Part shown: one piece after another, positions 1-5,220 of the stretch
Layout of the letters: the number at the start of each line of letters is the position of its first letter
How positions within the stretch are numbered: the stretch's first letter is position 1
Translations under genes and position numbers: made by a program
Notes under the pieces: model-generated
Databases searched by the model: none
Seen by the model: the letters and a program-made list of their open reading frames with translations, nothing else
Told to the model about the DNA's origin: nothing
Source of the DNA: Opitutia bacterium
GTDB taxonomy: Bacteria > Verrucomicrobiota > Verrucomicrobiia > Opitutales > UBA953
Assembly (NCBI GenBank): GCA_021204635.1
Contig: JAJPZB010000036.1
Span: forward strand, 1 to 5,220
Direction: 5' to 3'
DNA length: 5,220 nucleotides

Positions 1-69
1 ACCCAATCCTCACCACCAACCCGCCACCACCAACCCATTTTCACCACCAACCCGCCACCACCAACCCGC
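1..69. repeat. Short C-rich (minus strand G-rich) direct repeat array
   Basis: The 12-mer CACCACCAACCC occurs exactly at 11-22, 25-36, 42-53 and 56-67. Copies are paired: GC separates the members of each pair, and a T-rich linker separates the pairs, giving a 31-bp higher-order period. Bases 1-4 (ACCC), followed by a similar linker, look like the tail of a further copy, so the array probably continues left of the window. On the minus strand each unit reads GGGTTGGTGGTG, so the region has many closely spaced GG/GGG runs that could form two-tetrad quadruplexes. It lies immediately 3' of the dprA stop, so read-through dprA transcripts would carry the G-rich form. The plus strand is open in frame 1 up to a stop at 91-93, so a C-terminus of a plus-strand gene entering from the left is possible but unsupported. 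Confidence 0.85.
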
Positions 70-85
70 GCCGCAACAATGGAGG

Positions 86-1273
86 TCAGTTGAAAATTTT
101 TTCGTAGAGGCCGTCGGCTCGGCGGGCGAGAAGGCGCGAGATTTCGAGCAGGGTCAGGTTTGACGAGATTGTCCCCGAGGGCAGGTTTGTTCGCTCGGAG
201 ATGGTGTCGGGCGACAAGGCGTCGCCGCCTGCAAACTCCTTGAATATTGTGGCGGCTTCCGGCGGGAGTGTTGCGAGGATTGTGGTGGCGGAGGTTTCGG
301 GTTGGTGGTGGGCGCTTTCCGCCCTGCCCGCGCCGGCATTGTTGTCGCTGCCAAATTCCAGGGCGAGGCTCGGCTGGATTGCGACGCTTTCCATCTCGGA
401 AATTATGTCGTCGGCAGAAGTGATGAGCGTCGCACCCTCGCGGATTAGTCTGTGGCAACCGCGCGAATTTACCTGGTCGACCCTGCCTGGGAGCGCAAAG
501 ACCGTGCGCCCGAAATCTGCGGCAAACTCTGCCGAGATCATCGAGCCGCCACGCTCGTCGGATTCCACGACGAGCATTCCCGCGCCGAGACCGGCGATAA
601 TGCGGTTGCGTTGCGGGAACGAACGCTTGTCGGCAACTTTCCCGAACGGAAACTCGCTGACGACAGCCCCGCCGGTCTCGATTATCCGGCGATAAAGCGC
701 GGCGTTTTCGGGCGGATAAACAATGTCGATCCCGCAACCCAACACCGCGATTGCGACGCCGTTGCCCTCGAGCGTCCCGACGTGCGCCGCAGTGTCGATT
801 CCGCGCGCCAATCCGCTGACCACCGCCCACCGCGACAATGCCAATTCCTTCCCGATTTTCGTCGCCTGCGTGGTGCCGTAGAGCGACGCCTTTCGCGTCC
901 CGACAATTCCGATCGCGCGCCGCGTCTGCAACGCCGCGACATTCCCCCGCACGTAAATCCCGATTGGCGGATTTGGGATTTCCAAAAGAATTTTCGGAAA
1001 TTTTGCGTCGAAAAACGGGACAAATTCCACGCCGCTTTTCGCCATTTTCTCCTCTTCTTTTTTCAAGTCGAAAAAGCGCTTCCAATTGAGAATTTTCTCG
1101 ACGGCGGCGCGCCCGAGTTCGGAGATGCGGGCGAGTTCCTTTTCCGGGGCGGAAAACGCGGCGGCGAGATCGCCGTCAAAAGCCGCGTAAATCTTCGCGC
1201 ACGCAACGGGGCCAACTCCCGAAAGCGCGTTTAAAATTAGTGCCGCCTGAGCCTGCGTCGGAGAAAATTTCAT
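86..1273 (-). CDS. dprA: DNA-processing protein DprA (Smf), RecA loader for transformation
   Basis: DprA is a cytoplasmic protein that binds incoming single-stranded DNA during natural transformation and loads RecA on it; it is also widespread in bacteria not known to be competent. The 395-residue product has three parts. Residues 1-70 are a helical helix-hairpin-helix/SAM-like region (SGVGP near 18-22). Residues 85-295 are the Rossmann-like core, with GTRKAS at 125-130, SGLARGID at 153-160, LGCGIDIVYPPEN at 178-190, FPQRNRIIAGL at 219-229 and ALPG at 260-263. Residues 336-393 are a C-terminal winged helix (DprA_WH). A low-complexity Ala/Ser/Gly/His-rich linker (about 296-335) joins the last two; it holds HHQP, encoded by the same 12-mer as the array at 1-69. 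The ATG start fits the family; its only upstream cue is a weak GGGTAG, with no proper Shine-Dalgarno. It is the last gene of the minus-strand run, 52 bp after the hydrolase. Length is typical and all core motifs are intact. Confidence 0.96.
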   Translation of the reverse strand: MKFSPTQAQAALILNALSGVGPVACAKIYAAFDGDLAAAFSAPEKELARISELGRAAVEKILNWKRFFDLKKEEEKMAKSGVEFVPFFDAKFPKILLEIPNPPIGIYVRGNVAALQTRRAIGIVGTRKASLYGTTQATKIGKELALSRWAVVSGLARGIDTAAHVGTLEGNGVAIAVLGCGIDIVYPPENAALYRRIIETGGAVVSEFPFGKVADKRSFPQRNRIIAGLGAGMLVVESDERGGSMISAEFAADFGRTVFALPGRVDQVNSRGCHRLIREGATLITSADDIISEMESVAIQPSLALEFGSDNNAGAGRAESAHHQPETSATTILATLPPEAATIFKEFAGGDALSPDTISERTNLPSGTISSNLTLLEISRLLARRADGLYEKIFN

Positions 1274-1325
1274 TTCGTCAAACTACCCGAGCTGCCAGAT
1301 CATTAAAAGATTTTACGCGGGAATT

Positions 1326-2207
1326 TTACGCTTTGTCGCAAAGAAATTTCGCGATTTCGGGAATGATTTTCGCGCCGGCGTCTTCCAGCAAATAGTGACC
1401 CGCGTTCTCGCAATAAAGCGTTTTCGCCGCCGGAAAGCGCTTGCACCACTCGGCGTAGAAATCGTCGCCGAAGCAAAAATCTTTCCCACCCCAGGCGATG
1501 AACATCGGCTTGTCGCGAAGCTTTTCCAGTCCCGCCTCGACGGCGCAGAGCGCGGCGTATGACACGTGGCGCGGCGACAGCGGAATGTCGCGCACGAAGT
1601 TCGCCACAGACTCGCGGTCGCGCGGCGTCCGATACGGGAACAAAAATCCTGCCTTCACCGCAGGTGCGAGCGGCTTTTCGACGCACATTGTCGCGGCGGG
1701 GCGCACGAATGCGTTGAAATATTTCACGAGCGCGGGGCCGATGCCGAACGCCTTGCAAACCGCAATCCGCTTCGGAATGTTGCGGGAACGAAACGCCGCC
1801 GTATCCATCAGGACGATTTTGGAAATTTTTTCGGGCGAATTTCCGGCGACGCCGCAACCGATTGCCCCGCCCCAATCGTGGGCGCAGAGCGAAAATTTTT
1901 TAATTCCGAGGCGCTCAATCAGCTCCTCGACGTGAGAAATTCTGTCCGCCAGAGTGAAATATTTGTGCGGCTTTTCCGAAAGCCCCATGCCGAGAAGATC
2001 CGGCGCAATGCAGCGAAATCCGGCGCCGGCGAGCGCCTTCACGACATCGCGCCACATGAAAGACCACGTCGGATTTCCGTGGAGCAAGACGACGTTTCCG
2101 CGCGCTCCAGAGCCTTCGTCGATGAAATTCATGCGCCCACCGGAGCTCGCGAAATCGTGTTGAGAAAATGGATATAGCGCGGAGATTTCTTTTGGGAGTT
2201 CAGTCAT
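1326..2207 (-). CDS. Alpha/beta hydrolase, OleB / haloalkane dehalogenase-like
   Basis: The 293-residue protein is an alpha/beta-fold hydrolase of the haloalkane dehalogenase superfamily. HGNPTWS at 43-49 carries the oxyanion/halide-type Asn45. HDWGG at 110-114 places Asp111 as nucleophile, followed by Trp112 as in haloalkane dehalogenases. GGKDF at 240-244 offers Asp243 as the acid, and AGHYLLED at 269-276 gives the catalytic His271. A cap domain lies roughly at 135-215. The text LMDTAAFRSRNIPKRIA (133-149) and FVRDIPLSPRHVSY (204-217) recalls OleB, the beta-lactone decarboxylase of long-chain olefin synthesis (HLD subfamily III); this resemblance is from memory. No oleA, oleC or oleD is in the window, so the substrate is open: beta-lactone, haloalkane, epoxide or ester. 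The start was set at 2207, where the conserved N-terminus (MTELPKEISALYPF) begins. The reading frame stays open 86 codons further, but that extension is Arg-rich shadow of sufE. No Shine-Dalgarno is visible. No signal peptide or membrane segment, so cytosolic. Confidence 0.88.
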   Translation of the reverse strand: MTELPKEISALYPFSQHDFASSGGRMNFIDEGSGARGNVVLLHGNPTWSFMWRDVVKALAGAGFRCIAPDLLGMGLSEKPHKYFTLADRISHVEELIERLGIKKFSLCAHDWGGAIGCGVAGNSPEKISKIVLMDTAAFRSRNIPKRIAVCKAFGIGPALVKYFNAFVRPAATMCVEKPLAPAVKAGFLFPYRTPRDRESVANFVRDIPLSPRHVSYAALCAVEAGLEKLRDKPMFIAWGGKDFCFGDDFYAEWCKRFPAAKTLYCENAGHYLLEDAGAKIIPEIAKFLCDKA

Positions 2208-2248
2208 TGAGGCAATTTTTCGGGGTAAGAGCAGAAAAAATCGGCGCG

Positions 2249-2659
2249 TCAACCGCAGGCTTTCGCGAAGGCATGAATCCGCGCCACGAGATTTGCGAGC
2301 CCGTTGCGGCGGTTGGGCGAAAGGTGTTGGTCTATGCCGACGGAGGCGAGGAAATCTGCGTCGTCTGCGACAATCTCGCTCGGCGTGGCGCCGTCGAAAT
2401 ATTCGCAAATCAGCAGCGCAATTCCCTTTGCGATAATTGCGTCGGCGTCGCACTCGAAGTGGCAAACGCCGTTTTTAAAGCCGCAGATGAGCCACAATTG
2501 CGACGTGCAGCCTTCTACGAGCAATTCGTCTCGCCGCAATTCCGGCGGGAACTCCTTTGCCGCTTTTGCGCGATCGATGATGTATTGAAAGCGGTCGTGC
2601 GGGTCGTCGAATGGTTCGAGTTCTGCGACAATCTCGGCGTGTTTTTCTTTTAGAGACAT
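2249..2659 (-). CDS. sufE: SufE-like cysteine desulfuration / Fe-S assembly protein
   Basis: SufE accepts persulfide sulfur from the cysteine desulfurase SufS and passes it to the SufBCD scaffold in the cytosol. The 136-residue product has the family's usual length. The active-site loop VEGCTSQLWL (48-57) puts the acceptor cysteine at residue 51, the position known from E. coli SufE. The N-terminal stretch FDDPHDRFQYIID (17-29) and the C-terminal LSPNRRNGLANLV also match the family. Start chosen at ATG 2659, giving MSLKEKHAEIV; an upstream in-frame ATG at 2707 would add 16 residues unlike the family. The chosen ATG has a short AGG about eight bases upstream. It sits 99 bp downstream of birA and 41 bp upstream of the hydrolase start. 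SufS and SufBCD are not in the window, though SufT is two genes upstream. The CsdE subfamily is an alternative name; the fold assignment is firm. Confidence 0.94.
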   Translation of the reverse strand: MSLKEKHAEIVAELEPFDDPHDRFQYIIDRAKAAKEFPPELRRDELLVEGCTSQLWLICGFKNGVCHFECDADAIIAKGIALLICEYFDGATPSEIVADDADFLASVGIDQHLSPNRRNGLANLVARIHAFAKACG

Positions 2660-2717
2660 TGCTGAAACCTGAGCGATGACGCTAAGCGCGGAAGGGCGTC
2701 GGCGCAAACGTTTCTCG

Positions 2718-2753
2718 GCATTGTTGCCGCAAAATTTGCCGCTACAACAATGC
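2718..2753. repeat. Inverted repeat built from two CAACAATG motifs in the birA-sufE spacer
   Basis: GCATTGTTG at 2718-2726 and CAACAATGC at 2745-2753 are perfect 9-bp inverted arms around an 18-bp spacer. Partial pairing can continue inside the spacer: CGGCAAA against TTTGCGG with one mismatch, read on the minus strand. The element lies just after the birA stop on the minus strand. A transcript hairpin is plausible, but no U-run follows it, so an intrinsic terminator is not supported. An attenuating or mRNA-processing hairpin is possible. The rest of the spacer (2660-2717) shows only the weak sufE ribosome-binding site. Confidence 0.6.
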
Positions 2754-2758
2754 GGGGA

Positions 2759-3580
2759 TCATTCCTTTGCCAACGTTGCGTCGCCGGCGGAAAAGGCGCG
2801 AATGTTGCCGTCGCGGAGTCTTATTTTCAGGCTTCCGCCGGAATCCACGCCTATGGCGACGCCGGAGAATTTCTCGTTGCCGTAGATCGCAGTCACGACT
2901 TTGTCGCGCAACAAATCGTAGCGCGCCCAAAGTTCTGCGAGGCGCTCGCGATATTTTCCGGCGAAAAAGGCTTCCGCTGCGGCAACAATGCATTCGAGCA
3001 AATCCGCCGCAACAATGTCCAAGTCGGGCAAAGGCTCGCCATTGTTGTGAGCCGCGAGCGACGTTGCAACGGAGCGGATTTCTTCCGGAAAATTCTCTTC
3101 CTCGCAGAACACGTTCAGCCCGACGCCGAAGACGATTTTTCTCACGTGTCCCGCGTCCGCGAGAACATCGGTCAGCATTCCCGCGAGTTTTTTCCCGCCG
3201 AGAAAAAGGTCGTTCGGCCATTTTATTTTTGCGGGGACGCCGTATTTTTTGTTGAGCATTTCGCAGATCGACGCGCCCTGCCAGAGCGTCCAATTGGCAA
3301 TTTCTCCGGCGCGGATTGTCGGGAAAAACACGAACGACGCGTAGATGTTGCCGAAGCCGCCGCTCGCCCATTTCCGCCCCGCTCTACCGCGCCCCGCAGT
3401 CTGCCGGTTTGCGAAAATGGCAACAGGGTTTCGCGGGCTCTCGCCGGCGGGCACAGGGATTGTTGCCGCTAACGAGTTCGTGCTGTCGATTTCCTCCAAG
3501 ATTTCGACGCGCACGTTTGGCGCGCGGTGGCGGCATATCGCCGCAAGATTCGGCGTGATTTTTCTGGCGCAATTTCTCAA
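2759..3580 (-). CDS. birA: Biotin--[acetyl-CoA-carboxylase] ligase, catalytic type without HTH
   Basis: The enzyme activates biotin with ATP to biotinyl-5'-AMP and transfers it to the lysine of biotin carboxyl carrier domains. With the TTG start at 3580 the product is 273 residues. The motifs, in order, are EEIDSTN at 29-35, GRGRAGRKW at 63-71 (biotinyl-AMP loop), KWPNDLF at 120-126, KLAGMLTD at 131-138 and GVGLNV at 152-157. A small SH3-like C-terminal domain follows from about 226. There is no room for the N-terminal DNA-binding HTH of bifunctional BirA, so it should not repress biotin genes. The start is uncertain. TTG at 3580 overlaps the sufT stop as TTGA, with GGAG 11 bases upstream, suggesting translational coupling. 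GTG at 3514 would give 251 residues starting just before the catalytic core but has no Shine-Dalgarno. The frame is open to 4000, but that extension is shadow of sufT. Confidence 0.94.
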   Translation of the reverse strand: MRNCARKITPNLAAICRHRAPNVRVEILEEIDSTNSLAATIPVPAGESPRNPVAIFANRQTAGRGRAGRKWASGGFGNIYASFVFFPTIRAGEIANWTLWQGASICEMLNKKYGVPAKIKWPNDLFLGGKKLAGMLTDVLADAGHVRKIVFGVGLNVFCEEENFPEEIRSVATSLAAHNNGEPLPDLDIVAADLLECIVAAAEAFFAGKYRERLAELWARYDLLRDKVVTAIYGNEKFSGVAIGVDSGGSLKIRLRDGNIRAFSAGDATLAKE

Positions 3581-4176
3581 ATCAGCCCGAGCTCCATTTT
3601 GCCTTCTTCGGTGATCATGTCCTGCGTCCACGGCGGATCGAGAACGATTTCGACGCGCACTTCGTTGGCGCCCGGGACGGCGAGCAGGCGGTTGCGCGCG
3701 TCTTCCGCGATGATTGGGCCCATTCCGCAGCCGGGCGCCGTCACCGTCATCGCGACCTGCACGGAATAGCGATTGTTGCCGAGCGGCAGAACTTCGAGTT
3801 TGTATATGAGCCCGAGATTGACGATATCGACAGGGACTTCGGGGTCGTAAACCGTTTTGAGCGCGTTCCACAGCGCATCTTCGTCGGGCGCGCCCGTGTG
3901 GCCCGGGTGCTCCGCCGTGCCGAACGAGCCGAACTCCGTCGTTTCGCCGGCAGATTGCGCCGAGCCCGCCGCCTCCACGGTCTCGCCGATAGCGTCGCAA
4001 TCTTTCCCGAGAATGCGGAACATTCCGATGTCGCAGACGACGGTGAAATTTCCTCCGAGCCGGTGCGTAATGTTCACTTTCATTCCCGCCGGCAACAGCG
4101 CGGGCTCGCCGGAAGGCACGACCGTCGCCTCGACGTCGCGAGCGAGAATCCTGTCGTTAGAGATTGAATTGAACAT
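3577..4176 (-). CDS. sufT: Fe-S cluster assembly protein SufT (MIP18/DUF59 family)
   Basis: SufT is a cytosolic DUF59/MIP18-family factor that helps mature Fe-S proteins. The 199-residue product has two parts. Residues 10-65 form the SufT-specific N-terminal region (GGNFTVVCDIGMFRILGKD, 41-59). Residues 100-199 form the DUF59 domain, with DPEVPVDIVNLGLIY at 111-125, TVTAPGCGMG at 144-153 (conserved Cys150), PPW at 181-183 and the family tail EGKMELGL at 191-198. A Ser/Gly/Glu-rich linker at about 66-99 joins the two. The ATG at 4176 is the only good start; no Shine-Dalgarno precedes it. The TGA stop overlaps the proposed TTG of birA, so the two are probably co-translated. It leads the minus-strand gene run and is divergent from the exoribonuclease gene. 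The SUF core genes often found next to sufT are absent from this window. Confidence rests on the full DUF59 motif set plus the SufT-type N-terminus. Confidence 0.94.
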   Translation of the reverse strand: MFNSISNDRILARDVEATVVPSGEPALLPAGMKVNITHRLGGNFTVVCDIGMFRILGKDCDAIGETVEAAGSAQSAGETTEFGSFGTAEHPGHTGAPDEDALWNALKTVYDPEVPVDIVNLGLIYKLEVLPLGNNRYSVQVAMTVTAPGCGMGPIIAEDARNRLLAVPGANEVRVEIVLDPPWTQDMITEEGKMELGLI

Positions 4177-4258
4177 TTCGGTTGAGCGTAAAAATTTTGG
4201 ATTTTCGTTTCAATTTTTACTTTTGCCATGCCGCCGCTGCGACCGCAAACTCCGCCTC
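4177..4258. promoter_or_regulatory. Divergent AT-rich spacer, candidate promoter for the sufT run
   Basis: These 82 bp separate two divergent starts and must carry or overlap both promoters if the genes are transcribed from here. On the minus strand TTGAAA (4213-4208) is followed after 17 bases by TACGCT (4190-4185), a fair -35 and a poor -10. Initiation there would begin only a few bases before the sufT ATG, giving an almost leaderless mRNA, in line with the missing Shine-Dalgarno. For the plus-strand gene I found no convincing -35/-10 pair. No operator palindrome was seen. Confidence 0.35.
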
Positions 4259-5220
4259 ATGCCAAACCTAAACACCGCCAATTTCATCAAAACACTTCGC
4301 AAAGACGCGCCGTTTAGCGGAATTTTCGTAATAAAATCGCGGCAGGTTCGCACTGCGAAAACCGGCGGCAATTTTTTCTCGGCGGTTTTCGGCGACAAAA
4401 CCGGATCTTTCAGCTGCACAATTTTTTCCGACGGCGGCGCATATGAAACAATTCGCGACCTCGAAGAAGGCGACATAGTCCGCGTGGAAGGTTTGTCGGG
4501 CACTTACAAGGAAAAATTTTCGCCGAGAATCACGTATGTCGCGCCGGTGTCGGAAGCGGAAATCGAGCGGGAGGGACTGGCGGACATGCTGACGGAGACT
4601 TCGCCGGAGGATTTTGACGAACTCTGCGCCGAACTCGAAGACCACATAGCCGCAATCCCGCACGAGGGCTTGCGGAAAGTCACGCGCGCAGTTTTGGACG
4701 AACTCGGCGACACATTCAAAAATTCCACCGCTGCCATCGCGATGCACCACGCGTATCGCCACGGTTTGCTCGAACACTCGTGCCACCTCGCCCGCGTCGC
4801 GCGAGCATTGCTCCCGATTTACCCGCAGGTGGACGCGAGCCTCGCGATCTCGGGCGCCCTGCTCCACGACGTTGGCAAAACGCTCGAATACGCGCAGACG
4901 ATGGTGGCAAAACGCACGCGGCTCGGGATTCTCCACGGCCACATCGTGCTCGGCTACAGAATCGTCCGCAGACATGCGTTGAAAAACAAACTCGACCCGA
5001 CGCTTCAAGAGCGTTTGGAGCACCTGATTTTGAGCCACCAGGGAAAATTGGAGTGGGGAGCCGCCGTGCTCGCCGCAACCCCCGAGGCGCTTTTCATCTC
5101 GAAGGTTGACGAGTTCGACGCGACGATGGGCATGGTGCAGGAAGCGCTCAGGAATACAGTCGCGGGTGAAGAATTTTCGGACAAAATCCCGGGGCTTGAC
5201 ATGCGGCAGATTCTCGTCAC
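4259..5220 (+). CDS. YhaM-type 3'-5' exoribonuclease (OB fold + HD domain), 3' end cut by window
   Basis: The frame is open from ATG 4259 to the window end, 320 full codons plus two bases, with no stop. Residues about 15-95 form an OB-fold/tRNA-anticodon-like nucleic-acid binding domain (GGNFFSAVFGDKTGSFSC, 36-53; GDIVRVEG, 71-78). Residues about 160-290 form an HD metal-dependent phosphohydrolase domain: HGLLEHS at 168-174, the signature LLHDVGK at 201-207 (His203-Asp204), HGH at 226-228, SHQGKLEWG at 259-267 and KVDEFDA at 282-288. OB plus HD in this order, with the SHQG-EWG motif, is the architecture of Bacillus YhaM / CBF1, a Mn-dependent 3'-5' exonuclease acting on RNA and single-stranded DNA. 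Bacillus YhaM is about 314 residues, so only a short C-terminal piece should be missing. No Shine-Dalgarno is visible; ATG 4259 is preferred because the homologous text begins right after it. The exact in vivo substrate is inferred from the family. Confidence 0.9.
   Translation, partial: MPNLNTANFIKTLRKDAPFSGIFVIKSRQVRTAKTGGNFFSAVFGDKTGSFSCTIFSDGGAYETIRDLEEGDIVRVEGLSGTYKEKFSPRITYVAPVSEAEIEREGLADMLTETSPEDFDELCAELEDHIAAIPHEGLRKVTRAVLDELGDTFKNSTAAIAMHHAYRHGLLEHSCHLARVARALLPIYPQVDASLAISGALLHDVGKTLEYAQTMVAKRTRLGILHGHIVLGYRIVRRHALKNKLDPTLQERLEHLILSHQGKLEWGAAVLAATPEALFISKVDEFDATMGMVQEALRNTVAGEEFSDKIPGLDMRQILV

Noticed and set aside
1..69. CRISPR array
   Set aside because: Repeat units are only 12 bp with linkers of 2-6 bp; there are no spacer-sized unique sequences.
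452..1234. 260-codon plus-strand open frame opposite dprA
   Set aside because: It is fully antisense to an intact dprA, is Arg-rich and shows no recognisable domain; typical shadow frame in GC-rich DNA.
2208..2465. N-terminal extension of the hydrolase frame
   Set aside because: The 86 extra codons are Arg-rich shadow of sufE, and the family N-terminus begins at the ATG at 2207.
2168..2653. 161-codon plus-strand open frame opposite sufE
   Set aside because: It is antisense to SufE, whose catalytic Cys51 loop and length are intact; no domain is visible in the plus-strand frame.
2718..2753. Intrinsic terminator after birA
   Set aside because: The arms are good, but the stem is not GC-rich at its base and no T-run follows on the minus strand.
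3581..4000. N-terminal extension of the birA frame up to an ATG at 4000
   Set aside because: It overlaps conserved SufT coding sequence and encodes Arg-rich text without an HTH domain; birA most likely starts at 3580 or 3514.
4268..5038. 256-codon minus-strand open frame opposite the exoribonuclease gene
   Set aside because: The plus-strand frame carries complete OB and HD motifs; the antisense frame shows none.

Overview
This 5.2 kb window is densely coding and comes from a bacterial chromosome. It holds five genes on the minus strand, read right to left: sufT, birA, sufE, an OleB/haloalkane-dehalogenase-like hydrolase, and dprA. One gene on the plus strand, a YhaM-type OB-fold/HD 3'-5' exoribonuclease, faces away from them and runs off the right edge. 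No RNA gene, insertion sequence, phage gene or CRISPR array was seen. The G+C is moderately high, with many A/T homopolymer runs inside coding sequence, and Shine-Dalgarno motifs are weak or absent before most starts. The OleB-like hydrolase, stand-alone SufT/SufE and HTH-less BirA would fit a Verrucomicrobiota (Opitutia-like) genome, but this is an inference of low confidence and the sequence does not settle it.

Layout. Positions 1-69 are a short array of C-rich repeats, G-rich on the minus strand, directly downstream of the dprA stop. dprA (86-1273), the hydrolase (1326-2207), sufE (2249-2659), birA (2759-3580) and sufT (3577-4176) follow one another on the minus strand with gaps of 52, 41 and 99 bp and a 4-base stop/start overlap between sufT and birA. 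An 82-bp AT-rich divergent spacer (4177-4258) separates sufT from the exoribonuclease gene (4259 to beyond 5220).

Function. SufT and SufE are both Fe-S cluster assembly factors, but no SUF scaffold or cysteine desulfurase gene is present here. BirA attaches biotin to carboxyl carriers. DprA loads RecA onto incoming single-stranded DNA during transformation. The hydrolase is a family member whose substrate cannot be fixed from sequence alone. The minus-strand genes look like a housekeeping co-transcription unit and not a dedicated pathway.

Beyond the genes, two sequence-level signals deserve attention. First, an 8-mer, CAACAATG, occurs seven times on the two strands (nine times for the 7-mer CAACAAT), is read in different frames, and forms an inverted pair in the birA-sufE gap. 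Second, the G-rich repeat unit downstream of dprA has a 14-nt complementary counterpart inside the dprA linker. No clearly new multi-gene system was found.
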